Origin: Marinifilaceae bacterium
GTDB taxonomy: Bacteria; Bacteroidota; Bacteroidia; Bacteroidales; Marinifilaceae
NCBI GenBank assembly: GCA_016936255.1
Contig: JAFGYE010000117.1
Coordinates: 1 to 64,000 of the forward strand
Direction of reading: 5' to 3'
Length of the DNA stretch: 64,000 nucleotides
Below the pieces are notes generated by a model, which saw only the letters and a list, made by a program, of their open reading frames with translations, was not told the DNA's origin and did not search any database. Position numbers and translations under genes: made by a program. The number at the start of each line of letters is the position of its first letter. Position 1 is the stretch's first letter. Below are positions 1 to 9,154 of this stretch, in pieces.

Positions 1-52
1 ATCTCTAAAATAAGAAATCAGTGATAAATATAAAAAACTATAAAACGAAAAA

Positions 53-78
53 GAGACTATCTCATTTGAGACAGCCTC
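53..78 (-). terminator. Terminator of the S9 peptidase gene
   Basis: On the minus strand this reads as a 12-bp stem (with two G-U pairs) around a 2-nt loop, followed by five T residues. It lies 25 bases past the peptidase stop codon, so it is probably its intrinsic terminator. Confidence 0.7.
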
Positions 79-103
79 ATTTTTTTTGTATTGACTGTTC
101 CGC

Positions 104-2026
104 TTATTCAGCCACCGGAGTCTCTTCTTTTTTCAAATATTTATCAAGGAATACTACCACCTGACCGTATCCTTTAATCTCATTTTCCTTTTTACGGAAA
201 CCATGTCCTTCATCATCAAACACGATGTATTCAACTGGTATGCCATTCTTTTTAACAGCTTCAACAATCTCATCCGATTCTGCCTGCAAAACACGAACAT
301 CATTTGCTCCCTGCAATACCATCAATGGCTTTGTTACTTTTTCTGCAAAAAACAGAGGCGATTTATTGTATAAGGCAACCGAATCGATGCTTGTAGGATC
401 TCCTATTTCGGCATACAAAGCATTTCGGAATGATTCCCAATAAGGAGGAATTGATTTTAAGGTCCGCAACCAATTGGTCACTCCAAAAATATTAACGCCA
501 GCCTCAAATTCCTCAGGAGCAAAAGTCAAAGCAGCCATGGTCATGTAACCACCATAAGAACCACCGATAATTCCAATTTTTGTCTCATCAACAACACCTG
601 TCGAAACCAAAAATTTCTTACCCCAGATACAATCCTTCAAATCCTCGTCACCATGCTTCTTATCATCCATTGCGTAAAACTTCTTACCATAACCACTACT
701 GCCTCTATTATTCACCGCCAAAACAGCATAGCCATGATTCACCATAAACTGAATCAAAGAGAAGTAACTTACTCTCGATTGTCCACCCGGACCTCCATGC
801 ACCCAAACCACAGCAGGCACTTTACGATCTGCAGCTGCAATTTTAGGCTGATAGTAAATGGCCGGAATCTGAACACCATCAAACGATTCGTAACGAACCA
901 CTTTCGCTTCCACTAAATTTGCAGGATCAATTTCCGGATTTAGAGTCTCAGTCAATTTTTTCGCTTCAGTATCTCCCATATCAAAAACATAAATGTTATT
1001 CGGAGAAACCGACGTACCAACAACCAGGCGAACACGACTTTCGTCTTTTGTGAGACCAACCGATTTTATATCACCACCTTTAATTTCGGGCAGTTTCACT
1101 TCCTCATTTGTTGCCAAATCAATCATCTTAACATTTGTCTTCCCATCTTCATTAATCCCAATAATCCGGTACTTTTCGTTAAAAGAATCATAGGCATACC
1201 AAACATCCCAATCGGCTTTAAAAACCAATTCCTTTTCACCCGATTCAATATTGTATTTATTCAGATAAACAAAATCGGAATCCTCATTACACAAATAGTA
1301 CAAATACTTGTTATCCAAACTAAAAAACTGAGGATTGTAGGTCGCATCACCGGTGTGCTCCGAAATGTGCATTTTCTTACCTGACTTTCTATCGTACAAA
1401 TACATTTCATTATTATTTGTAGTAATGCTTTGTGTTAAAGCAAGGTATCTATTGTCCTCACTTTTAGTGGCAACATTTATTCCATCGTTATTTTCATACA
1501 GTAACTTCGCAGTAAAATCGCCTTTTTCAATAGATTCCATACCAATCTGATACAAATCCATAAACTTTGGATTTCGTTTATTGCTTTGGTAATAAAACGA
1601 TTTTTCATCACGGTCCCAGCCCCAAAATCCAGCTCTTGCGCCTTCAAAAGGTGTTAAATCTGTAATCGTACCATCCACGTCTCTCATGTAAATATGATTG
1701 TTCTCATTCCCCCCCTGATCATACGACAAAAGCACCTTATCGCTGTTTGGAAAGTAAGCCAACCCAAAAAATGATTCCTTTTCCGAATTGGTTAATTGTT
1801 TGGCAGGAGAACCATCAACAGGAATCTCAAACAGATTGTAGATACCTGTTTCATTACTACTCACCAACAATTTACTGCCATCGCTTGAGAACGATCCGCC
1901 ACTCACATTGGTGTTTTTATAAAACTGTTCGATACTATAAGAAGGAATCTCAACAACTTTTTTTTCGGGCTGACAAGCTGCCAACACGAGTAAAAGGGCA
2001 AATAAAATCAAATAATTACGTTTCAT
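104..2026 (-). CDS. S9 family prolyl oligopeptidase-like lipoprotein
   Basis: This is a 640-residue serine peptidase of the prolyl oligopeptidase family (S9), which cleaves short peptides. The N-terminus is a lipoprotein signal ending in LAAC (Cys about residue 18), so the mature protein is probably lipid-anchored and periplasmic or outer-membrane associated. Residues about 30-390 look like a beta-propeller built from WD40/TolB-like repeats, and the C-terminal third is an alpha/beta hydrolase. The catalytic triad is visible: Ser in GGSYGG (about residue 490), Asp in GANDV (about 576) and His in DEGHG (about 608). The gene stands alone, with a terminator just downstream and a repeat element between its promoter side and the next gene. 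Substrate is unknown; dipeptidyl peptidase or acylaminoacyl peptidase activity are both possible. Confidence 0.9.
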   Translation of the reverse strand: MKRNYLILFALLLVLAACQPEKKVVEIPSYSIEQFYKNTNVSGGSFSSDGSKLLVSSNETGIYNLFEIPVDGSPAKQLTNSEKESFFGLAYFPNSDKVLLSYDQGGNENNHIYMRDVDGTITDLTPFEGARAGFWGWDRDEKSFYYQSNKRNPKFMDLYQIGMESIEKGDFTAKLLYENNDGINVATKSEDNRYLALTQSITTNNNEMYLYDRKSGKKMHISEHTGDATYNPQFFSLDNKYLYYLCNEDSDFVYLNKYNIESGEKELVFKADWDVWYAYDSFNEKYRIIGINEDGKTNVKMIDLATNEEVKLPEIKGGDIKSVGLTKDESRVRLVVGTSVSPNNIYVFDMGDTEAKKLTETLNPEIDPANLVEAKVVRYESFDGVQIPAIYYQPKIAAADRKVPAVVWVHGGPGGQSRVSYFSLIQFMVNHGYAVLAVNNRGSSGYGKKFYAMDDKKHGDEDLKDCIWGKKFLVSTGVVDETKIGIIGGSYGGYMTMAALTFAPEEFEAGVNIFGVTNWLRTLKSIPPYWESFRNALYAEIGDPTSIDSVALYNKSPLFFAEKVTKPLMVLQGANDVRVLQAESDEIVEAVKKNGIPVEYIVFDDEGHGFRKKENEIKGYGQVVVFLDKYLKKEETPVAE

Positions 2027-2158
2027 AATTGTGATTTAATAAGGTTAGAAAATCTATTTAAGTACTTAAGGAAGTGGTGCATATGTAAAAATAGGACAAA
2101 GTGATCGGCTTACAAAATATTATTTCACATCAACTCATCTTCTTCAAAAACAGTTTTT

Positions 2159-2278
2159 GGGGCGTTTCCCTATCCTGCGCACAAACCATCACACGGGTCA
2201 GGCTTTCCGTTTCAACTCCTCACTTCCTCTCTCACCGCTGCAGGAAGGTTCCGGGGTTTCCACTGCAATCCTTAACGC
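2159..2278. repeat. Structured intergenic repeat, about 120 bp
   Basis: This stretch is G+C-richer than its surroundings and begins GGGGCGTT and ends AACGC, so its ends are inverted. Inside, CTTCCT and AGGAAG can form a hairpin. Its layout recalls short non-coding repeats that I associate with Bacteroidota intergenic regions (GGGCGTT...ACTGCAATCC...AACGC). No second copy was seen in this window. The rest of the roughly 360-bp gap (2027-2385) shows only a promoter for the next gene. Confidence 0.5.
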
Positions 2279-2344
2279 AAAATATCCGTATGCAATCAGC
2301 ACCTACCCGAAACAAAAAAACAGGCAATGTTTACCAAATTCCTT

Positions 2345-2352
2345 TATCTTTG
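2345..2352 (+). promoter_or_regulatory. Putative -7 box of the phosphofructokinase promoter
   Basis: TATCTTTG fits the Bacteroidota -7 consensus TAnnTTTG and lies 33 nt upstream of the phosphofructokinase start. A good -33 TTTG box at the usual spacing was not found, so the call rests on one box. Confidence 0.4.
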
Positions 2353-2385
2353 CCGGATCTTTAAAATAAAACATCCATTTATCCA

Positions 2386-3606
2386 ATGAAAGAATCTGTT
2401 GTAATTCTGTGTGGTGGTGGTCCGGCTCCGGGCATAAACACCGTGATTAGTAGTGTAGGAAAAGTATTTTTAAAAAACGGTTATCGGGTAATTGGTTTGC
2501 ACGAAGGCTACAAAGGTCTTTTCTCCAAAGATCGTAAAATGGAAGAACTAGACTTTGAAACTCTTGATGGAATCTTTACAAGAGGCGGTTCACATCTAAA
2601 AATGAGTCGTTTCAAACCAAAAAATTCAGATTTCTCAACCGATTTTTTTGTTGAAAACAATGTAAAACTATTGGTTACTGTGGGGGGTGATGATACAGCA
2701 TCTACTGCAAACCGAATTTCAAAATATCTGGAAGAAAACAAGGTAAACATCTCTAACATTCACGTACCAAAAACCATCGACAACGATCTTCCTTTGCCGG
2801 AAGGATCTCCAACATTTGGTTTTCACTCAGCAAAAGACGAAGGAGTTAAGATTGCAACCACAGTTTACGAAGATGCCCGGACTTCACAAAATTGGTTCGT
2901 ATTGGCCGCCATGGGACGAGAAGCCGGTCATCTGGCTTTCGGAATTGGTACCGCCTGCCATTTTCCAATGATTATTATTCCTGAAATGTTCAACAAAACC
3001 AACATTTCAGCTGAAAAAATTGCTCAATTGGTTATCTCCTCTATCATAAAGAGAAGAATAATGGGCTTAAACTACGGAGCAGCTATAATCAGTGAAGGAG
3101 TTTTCCATTTTATGAGTGATGAAGAAATCAAAAGCACAGGTGTAAACTTTACCTACGATGCTCACGGACATCCCGAATTGTTCAATGTAAGCAAAGCGCA
3201 CGTTTTTAATATGGTAATTCAGCGCAAAATGAAAACCTATAATCTTAACATTGGTACCCGCCCGGTTGAATTGGGATTTGAGATCCGTTGCTGCCGGCCA
3301 ATCGGCTTTGATCTTAGCTTGTGTACCTTGTTAGGAAATGGCGTTTACACCTTGTTCAAGCAAGGTCATTCGAAATGTATGGTGACTGTCGATCCTGTAG
3401 GTGATACTTCTCCTCTATTCTTAAAAGATGTAGAAGACGAAAACGGAAAAGTGAAACCACGATTGGTTGATGTAAACAGTCAGCGCGTGCAATCTGTTTT
3501 AAACTACAATTTGCATTATCTTACTGCCGAAGATGTTGAAGCTGCCAAAGAATATCTTCCTGATGCGGAAAACTACATTTTCAGCAAGATTTTGAATTGG
3601 GAGTAA
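2386..3606 (+). CDS. pfp: 6-phosphofructokinase, pyrophosphate-dependent type
   Basis: This 406-residue protein belongs to the phosphofructokinase family, which phosphorylates fructose 6-phosphate to fructose 1,6-bisphosphate in glycolysis. The N-terminal glycine-rich loop (GGGPAPGIN), the GGDDT motif near residue 100, PKTIDNDLP near 128 and MGREAGHLA near 180 are all present. In this family Asp after GGD and Lys in PKTIDND mark pyrophosphate users, while ATP enzymes carry Gly at both sites, so PPi is the likely phosphoryl donor and the reaction would be reversible. The length (about 400) also suits the PPi-type group. It is monocistronic, with a promoter box just upstream and a hairpin terminator about 100 bp downstream. 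Donor specificity is inferred from two residues only. Confidence 0.88.
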   Translation: MKESVVILCGGGPAPGINTVISSVGKVFLKNGYRVIGLHEGYKGLFSKDRKMEELDFETLDGIFTRGGSHLKMSRFKPKNSDFSTDFFVENNVKLLVTVGGDDTASTANRISKYLEENKVNISNIHVPKTIDNDLPLPEGSPTFGFHSAKDEGVKIATTVYEDARTSQNWFVLAAMGREAGHLAFGIGTACHFPMIIIPEMFNKTNISAEKIAQLVISSIIKRRIMGLNYGAAIISEGVFHFMSDEEIKSTGVNFTYDAHGHPELFNVSKAHVFNMVIQRKMKTYNLNIGTRPVELGFEIRCCRPIGFDLSLCTLLGNGVYTLFKQGHSKCMVTVDPVGDTSPLFLKDVEDENGKVKPRLVDVNSQRVQSVLNYNLHYLTAEDVEAAKEYLPDAENYIFSKILNWE

Positions 3607-3708
3607 AGGAGAAAGGAACAAGCTCCAAGTATCAAGGAAAAAGACACAAAACCATGTCATCCAGAGGAATCGAGAGATCTTGAAAAAAGAGAAAGTTAAA
3701 AAGATTAT

Positions 3709-3742
3709 AAAGGCAGTTAGAATTTCAAATCTGACTGCCTTT
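3709..3742 (+). terminator. Terminator downstream of phosphofructokinase
   Basis: AAAGGCAGTTAGA pairs with TCTGACTGCCTTT (13 bp with one G-T pair, 8-nt loop), then TTTTC. It lies in the 410-bp gap 3607-4016; the remainder of that gap holds only the purU promoter. Confidence 0.65.
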
Positions 3743-3879
3743 TCTTCCACGCAAAAAGACCTCACTCTTCCCGATAACTGGCAGAACCAGATGATAATCC
3801 AGCTTTGTCTTTCCTTTTTACACATCATACTTGGTAACTGATTCTTTTTAATTTTTCACTTTCCCTTTTACCTTGATCC

Positions 3880-3910
3880 TTTGCACTTGAAACTTATTTT
3901 TCTACTTTTG
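3880..3910 (+). promoter_or_regulatory. purU promoter (Bacteroidota type)
   Basis: TTTG at 3880-3883 and TACTTTTG at 3903-3910 are separated by 19 nt, an exact fit to the Bacteroidota -33/-7 consensus. Transcription would start near 3917, giving a 5' leader of about 100 nt before purU. No riboswitch fold was recognised in that leader. Confidence 0.65.
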
Positions 3911-4016
3911 CATCACACACCACTTACCTGACGGACAAATCGTTCAATATTGAAGCAAATTAATAACTTGAACTTTAATTCACGGAATTTATTATTCCGA
4001 TATCAATGTAATAACT

Positions 4017-4877
4017 ATGTCTGAAAATAATGTAAACGCATTTTTACTCTTCACTTGTCCCGATAAAAACGGGATTGTAGCCAAAATCACTCAATTTATT
4101 TACGAAATAGGCGGCAACATCATCGATTTGGATGAGCATGTAAACCAAAACCAGCAGTTTTTCTCTTTACGAATTGCATGGAACATGTCTAACTCAACAA
4201 TTCCGGCTTCCAAGCTTCACGAAACGTTCGAACCACTGGCCAAAAAGTTTGATGCACATTGGAGAATCGAATTTTCAAATCAGAAGCAACGCGTAGCCAT
4301 TTTCGTTTCGAAATACGACCATTGTCTGCAGGAAATACTTTGGCGCTATAACATGAGTGAGTACGACATCGAAATTCCTTTGATCGTATCGAATCACCCG
4401 GATTTAAAACCTATTGCTGATGCTGCCGGAATTCCATACTATGTTTTTCCAATTACCAAGGAAACCAAACAGGAACAGGAAGCCAACGAAATTGCTTTAC
4501 TAAGAGAACACAATATCGATTTGGTGGTGTTAGCCCGTTACATGCAGGTTTTATCGCCCAACTTTATTCGTGAGTTCAAAAATAAAATTATCAACATACA
4601 TCACTCTTTTTTACCAGGCTTTGTTGGTGGAAACCCATACAAACAAGCTTACGAACGAGGGGTAAAAATGATTGGAGCTACCAGTCACTTTGTTACCGAG
4701 GATTTGGACGAAGGACCAATTATTGAGCAGGATATTATGCGTATCACCCACAAAGACACCATTAAAGATTTGATCCGAAAAGGCCGCGATCTGGAGCGGA
4801 TCGTACTGGCCCGTGCCCTTGCCTACAAAGCAGAGCACCGCATTATTGTGGATGGTACCCGTACGATTGTTTTTTAA
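4017..4877 (+). CDS. purU: Formyltetrahydrofolate deformylase
   Basis: This 286-residue enzyme hydrolyses 10-formyl-tetrahydrofolate to formate and tetrahydrofolate, balancing the one-carbon pool and supplying formate for purine synthesis. Residues 1-85 form an ACT domain starting FTCPDKNGIVA, and residues about 88-286 form the formyltransferase-fold catalytic domain with NIHHSFLPGF and the GATSHFV motif. Length is standard for PurU (280-290). The ATG at 4017 directly precedes the ACT domain. The gene is monocistronic, with a consensus promoter 107 nt upstream and a strong hairpin 36 bp downstream. PurN is a relative but lacks the ACT domain. Confidence 0.95.
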   Translation: MSENNVNAFLLFTCPDKNGIVAKITQFIYEIGGNIIDLDEHVNQNQQFFSLRIAWNMSNSTIPASKLHETFEPLAKKFDAHWRIEFSNQKQRVAIFVSKYDHCLQEILWRYNMSEYDIEIPLIVSNHPDLKPIADAAGIPYYVFPITKETKQEQEANEIALLREHNIDLVVLARYMQVLSPNFIREFKNKIINIHHSFLPGFVGGNPYKQAYERGVKMIGATSHFVTEDLDEGPIIEQDIMRITHKDTIKDLIRKGRDLERIVLARALAYKAEHRIIVDGTRTIVF

Positions 4878-4912
4878 TTGGCAATTCTATTTAAAAAATA
4901 TTAAAAATGCAA

Positions 4913-4945
4913 AATGCTCATCTGAATATAGTTCAGATGAGCATT
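4913..4945. terminator. Bidirectional terminator between purU and the DUF3859-like gene
   Basis: A perfect 14-bp inverted repeat (AATGCTCATCTGAA / TTCAGATGAGCATT) with a 5-nt loop lies between two converging genes. Short T-rich runs follow on both strands. Confidence 0.7.
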
Positions 4946-5003
4946 CGTTTATTTGTATTGGAAGTCCCATTTAAAGTAGGAGTCCCAAGTGTATCAATTT
5001 GCT

Positions 5004-5429
5004 TTATTCTCTCAAAATAAATGTCTGGCTGCACATTATCTTATCATCATAGATAATCTCAAAAATCCATTCCCCCAGCTGCATTTCCCAGTCTAATTCA
5101 AAGGTATAGAAGTCATAGCCTAACTCGTCACTATAGCAATCTTTTTCCTCCGTTGTTTCAATAAATTGTTCCTTACTAATTGGATTCACCAACTTAGGAT
5201 GTCTAATTCTGCTCACAAAATCAACAAGTTCCGCTTCCTCTGAATCAATTTCGAATTGATAACTGATCCCAAAACTCAATCCTACTTTAGGATGAATAAG
5301 ATTGGTTTTTTCCACAAACTCCATATCGTCAGAATGCAAAAAGTATCCTGTTGTACTACCCGGAACAATGTCTTTCTTGGTCTCTCCTATCGCTTTACAA
5401 ATTCCGTAATCAACTATTTTTATATTCAT
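5004..5429 (-). CDS. Small beta-rich protein, possible DUF3859 family
   Basis: This is a protein of about 141 residues starting MNIKIVDYGI. An in-frame ATG 96 bases further upstream exists, but the chosen start begins at the conserved-looking beta strand and the upstream extension is not protein-like. The sequence reads as a beta-sandwich: alternating hydrophobic strands, FGISYQFEI in the middle and a C-terminal FELDWEMQLGEWIFEIIYDD followed by SQTFIL. This resembles my memory of DUF3859, a family of unknown function; there is no signal peptide or membrane segment. It converges with purU and shares a terminator. Family assignment is tentative. Confidence 0.65.
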   Translation of the reverse strand: MNIKIVDYGICKAIGETKKDIVPGSTTGYFLHSDDMEFVEKTNLIHPKVGLSFGISYQFEIDSEEAELVDFVSRIRHPKLVNPISKEQFIETTEEKDCYSDELGYDFYTFELDWEMQLGEWIFEIIYDDKIMCSQTFILRE

Positions 5430-5583
5430 TATTGTCAATTTAAACTGATTGATGGCCTCACTTTGAGTAAGAACGGCAAAACTACAGCTTTTTTTGTCAA
5501 AATTCCTAATATGAGTGGGCTTCAAGAAAAAGTGTTCGGAGTCATTCCTCGATTTTTTTTATCTGTTGGATGAAAAAGACCTC

Positions 5584-7191
5584 TTAGCTTTGTAAAACCT
5601 TATTTCGGTCTAATTCCTCAGCTAAGCTCATTGCCTCTTGGATTACCTCATCCGGGTAACCGTTAATTTGAAGAATTCTGATGGCATTTCTATTTTTCAG
5701 CTTGCCTTCCTTCAATTTGTAATCGAAGTCGACCGATTTATCGCTTACAATTTCACTAAAGTGATACAATTCGTATTCATCCGTTAATAAATCGGTTAAT
5801 TCGATATCGTGGGTAGACACAAAAACAATATTTTCGTTTTTTGCCAATGAGGACAATACGGCCTTGCCTGCCGAAATCCGTTCAACGGTATTTGTGCCCT
5901 TAAAAATCTCATCGAGCAGGAACAAATTGGCTGTACCCTTTCCTGCATTGTCAATCATATCCTTAATCGTGAGAACCTCTTCGAAGTAATAACTCCTGTC
6001 ATTCATCAGATCATCGCTAATACGAATGGCTGAATGAATGCAAGTGCGCGGAATCACCATCGATTTAGCAAAGCAAGTATTAATGCATAAACCGGTAATT
6101 ACATTAATACCTATTGCCCGTATAAAAGTAGTTTTACCAGACATATTTGAACCTGTCAGCAAAACAGATTTATCATTCACATTAATATGATTTACAACGC
6201 AGTCGATAAGTAATGGGTGATAAATTTGATCTCCAATAATTCGGGTATTCTCTTCGCATATTTCAGGAATACAATGTGCTTCTTCGCCTTCTCGTAAGGA
6301 AGCTATGGAAATTAAAGCATCAACACGTCCGACAAAAGAGAATACCGTCTCAATTTCCTCTCTACGAGCATCTAAACATTTCAATACACCAAATAAAAGC
6401 AATGGTTCCAATAGAAATAGTATTTTAATAAGCTCCATAAAAGACCAGAATATCACCTGCATATCTCCCTGAATATGTGATTCCAATTTAAAAATGAGCA
6501 TTCGGTTTCTAAGCTGATCAATTATTTTAATCGATTCATTCAAAGCTGGGCTGATCTTTTTTAAACTCTCGTGTTGAAATAAATTATTCGCAACACGCTT
6601 AAGGCTCAGGAGCTGGGGAATTGAACCAGAATAAGTCGACAAGTTTTTTTTGTTCCATAAATGAAAGCAGATGTTGATAATAAAAACCCCTATTAAAACG
6701 AAAAACAATTGAGAATTAAAAGGCAAAAGAAGAACAGACAAAATACTGGTAAAGGATAGCAATCGAATCACAAAAAACCATTTTGGCTGCTCTAAATGCG
6801 CTTCCTGAAACAAAGTGGAAATATAATAAGCCTCCCGTTTATCCAGTTTTGTTAACTCCACCTGAATCTCAAGTCTGAAATCAGAATCATTTGCAAGTTT
6901 ATTGATCAGTTCCTCATCCAACTCTAAATGCTTTGAATCAGAAGGAATCTCTCTCAATTTATTGTACAGGTATTGTTGTCCTGGTTTTGAATTCGCGCGA
7001 TCCAAAAACATGAACAGCTCCTCAAAATCGAGATCGGTACAAGTTTTATCTGAAAGCACCTGCAAACTTTCAGAATGAATATTGTTCCGAAAGTACTTCT
7101 CTATTAATTCAAAATTGTACGATTCATCTTTCAGTTTCCCAAAGGAGGCTTTTAATTGTGCGGCTTGTTTTTTCTTATAATTGAATATCAT
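5584..7191 (-). CDS. MutS-related ATPase with membrane segments
   Basis: This 535-residue protein has the C-terminal ATPase domain of MutS: Walker A GSNMSGKTTF at residue 347, Walker B LFLLDEIFKGTNT near 427 and the switch STHDIEL near 463. It lacks the MutS N-terminal mismatch-recognition domain. Instead residues about 140-180 contain two closely spaced hydrophobic stretches (VIRLLSFTSILSVLLLPF and FFVLIGVFIINICFHLW) that look like a membrane hairpin, with another hydrophobic region near 255-265. Similar membrane-linked MutS-like proteins occur in Bacteroidota, and their role is not established; true mismatch repair is unlikely without the recognition domain. The downstream neighbour is convergent-free; the upstream S41 protease is on the same strand 30 bp away (end to start), so co-transcription is possible. 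Confidence 0.85.
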   Translation of the reverse strand: MIFNYKKKQAAQLKASFGKLKDESYNFELIEKYFRNNIHSESLQVLSDKTCTDLDFEELFMFLDRANSKPGQQYLYNKLREIPSDSKHLELDEELINKLANDSDFRLEIQVELTKLDKREAYYISTLFQEAHLEQPKWFFVIRLLSFTSILSVLLLPFNSQLFFVLIGVFIINICFHLWNKKNLSTYSGSIPQLLSLKRVANNLFQHESLKKISPALNESIKIIDQLRNRMLIFKLESHIQGDMQVIFWSFMELIKILFLLEPLLLFGVLKCLDARREEIETVFSFVGRVDALISIASLREGEEAHCIPEICEENTRIIGDQIYHPLLIDCVVNHINVNDKSVLLTGSNMSGKTTFIRAIGINVITGLCINTCFAKSMVIPRTCIHSAIRISDDLMNDRSYYFEEVLTIKDMIDNAGKGTANLFLLDEIFKGTNTVERISAGKAVLSSLAKNENIVFVSTHDIELTDLLTDEYELYHFSEIVSDKSVDFDYKLKEGKLKNRNAIRILQINGYPDEVIQEAMSLAEELDRNKVLQS

Positions 7192-7220
7192 ATTGTGTGC
7201 AAATTATATACTTCGATATT

Positions 7221-8486
7221 TCATTTCTGATCTCGAATCCATTCATATACCGGATCAATTCCGTTTTTATAATCTATAAAACTAGATTCAATCAATACAT
7301 CAGGAGTTATAGTATTCAGATCTTCCTTAGCCCTTTTAAAATACTTCGTTGAATAATTTACCTGTACCTCTGAGTTTGGTAATTTAAACCTTTTTACTTC
7401 TCCAAAATGATTTGGTTTTCCTCCTGTCTCTTCCCCAACAAATACCGCATTGGTCATTTTTTTAAAATCCATCGCATTAATAATTGCCGACGAAAAGGTT
7501 TTTCTTCCCAACACAACATATAGCTTTAAATCAGAATTCTGTTTGCTGTATTCTGCCAGTTTTTTAATAAAGTCGGTTCCTTGTTCAGAACCACCTCCTC
7601 CATTATACCTTAAATCAAAAACTATTTTTCCAATTGGTTTCTTTTGTAAGCTTGTAAATATTCTCTCTTCAAATTCCTGAAAAGATAGCATCTCGGCAGC
7701 ATTCTTAGTTCCTTTGAATTCAATTTCCAACTCCCGGCTCCAACAATTATTGTACTGCAAATAATAAACATCATCCTTATCTGAGTAATAATCAGAGAAC
7801 CACAATCCTCTATTTTGCACGCAAAGTGGTATGGAATCAGATATTACTACCACTCGGTTACTTTTATTCATCGCAGAAGTTTGAAGGGAATAGTTTAGCG
7901 TTTTCCCTGTCAAGTCTTCCAATTCCAATTCAACAGAATCTCCTTTGGCTATTCCAAAATACCTAAGAACCTGAACACAAGGAATAATCTCAGGAATTGC
8001 TTTCTTCACCAATGCCTGATTGTCAACAGTAATTAGTGTACTTATACTATCAATGATTGATTGTATCGGAATCTGATTTATTGAAAGAAGCTTATTTCCT
8101 AAAATCTTTTTGTTTTCTTCGTTTGTCTTTAAAATATAAATTCCATCCTTAAACCAATACACATACAATGGCAGCATTTGCTTTTTGTCAATAAACTGTC
8201 CCCAATTTACCCTTGTGTGTGAATCACCAAAACTTGCTGCAACTTGCTGTAAACTCAAGGCACAATCGATACCAGTTAGCTTTTTCCCTTTTAATTTCTC
8301 AATTCCTTCAGCAAACTCCTTTTTACTTTTAACAGTGAAAAAATTACAATGTTTTTGGGATAATTCCTTGTAGATGTAATCCAAATCAGCCTCCCAATCA
8401 GTCCCATTCTTGGTTTGTGAGTTGCAAGATTGAAAAAACATCAATCCTATCAATAAAAAAATTAGTTTGTATTGTTTTATTTTCAT
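7221..8486 (-). CDS. S41 family C-terminal-processing-type peptidase, lipoprotein
   Basis: This 421-residue protein starts at the ATG at 8486, where a lipoprotein signal begins (LLIGLMFFQSC, Cys about residue 21); a start 96 bases upstream would place the signal internally. The C-terminal half is an S41 (tail-specific) protease domain: IVFDLRYNGGGG, the nucleophile region GRKTFSSAIINA (Ser after TF) and GEETGGKPN. No PDZ domain is evident. It is probably a periplasm-facing or surface lipoprotein that cleaves peptides; the substrate is unknown. The MutS-like gene follows 30 bp downstream on the same strand. Confidence 0.85.
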   Translation of the reverse strand: MKIKQYKLIFLLIGLMFFQSCNSQTKNGTDWEADLDYIYKELSQKHCNFFTVKSKKEFAEGIEKLKGKKLTGIDCALSLQQVAASFGDSHTRVNWGQFIDKKQMLPLYVYWFKDGIYILKTNEENKKILGNKLLSINQIPIQSIIDSISTLITVDNQALVKKAIPEIIPCVQVLRYFGIAKGDSVELELEDLTGKTLNYSLQTSAMNKSNRVVVISDSIPLCVQNRGLWFSDYYSDKDDVYYLQYNNCWSRELEIEFKGTKNAAEMLSFQEFEERIFTSLQKKPIGKIVFDLRYNGGGGSEQGTDFIKKLAEYSKQNSDLKLYVVLGRKTFSSAIINAMDFKKMTNAVFVGEETGGKPNHFGEVKRFKLPNSEVQVNYSTKYFKRAKEDLNTITPDVLIESSFIDYKNGIDPVYEWIRDQK

Positions 8487-8655
8487 TATTTCAGTTTTCA
8501 ACATTCTTAAAAGCTCTATCATTTCATTTAACAATCCCAAAGCTAACAAATCTTTATAATTATCATAAACAATTTCAATCATAATAAAACATTAATTTAA
8601 GATCTTACATTTAGGCTTTCCCATCTGTAAACAGAAAACTAAGTGTGAATTTTAG

Positions 8656-8826
8656 GCGAACGGAGCTGCAAAGCAAATTTCACATGTGAAAAAGATCTTC
8701 AACAAGGCTGTTGATGCCAAATTAAAGGCCAAAATTGTGTTCGAAGGGCTTGTTGGCTTAAAATCGAAGAGCACATTGGTATTTTTCGCAGCTATTAATG
8801 AGATATTGAATGTAGAATTTGTATAA
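8656..8826 (+). pseudogene. Possible degraded coding fragment
   Basis: The plus strand is open from 8656 to a TAA at 8826 (56 codons, no ATG at its head). The middle, DAKLKAKIVFEGLVG followed by STLV, faintly recalls the N-terminus of IS3-type OrfA helix-turn-helix proteins, but the match breaks off. It may be a transposase remnant or chance. The rest of the 668-bp gap (8487-9154) holds the M13 peptidase terminator and nothing else recognisable. Confidence 0.2.
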
Positions 8827-9065
8827 ATCTTATCTGCGGAGGCAAAAATGAAGGGCAAACGGGTATTTTTCATATCTGAATTCAAAATTTCATGACAAAT
8901 TTAGAGCAAACAGCCTCAACAAAGACATTATGAATAGCTAAATTTTGACAATCAGACCGATAGAACTCTTTATTTGCCGTAAAATATATAGAGAACCAGT
9001 CGTAGAAATACATTTTTGCGTTAAAAAGGGAAAGATCATCCTCGTCGAATTGGATTCAAACAAAA

Positions 9066-9093
9066 AAACCGCCCCAATTGCTTGAGACGGTTT
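9066..9093 (-). terminator. Terminator of the M13 peptidase gene
   Basis: On the minus strand AAACCG pairs with CGGTTT, extended by four more pairs including G-U, around an 8-nt loop, followed by seven T residues. It begins about 60 bases past the peptidase stop. Confidence 0.75.
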
Positions 9094-9154
9094 GTATTTT
9101 TATACATTAAGTAAATCAGTCCAATTACTATTTACTTTGTACTAATTTCTATTC

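Noticed and set aside
3499-3828. Minus-strand frame across the end of phosphofructokinase
   Set aside because: It overlaps a well-supported gene and a terminator.
8652-8885. Minus-strand frame of 77 codons
   Set aside because: Antisense of the possible degraded fragment; no signal of its own.
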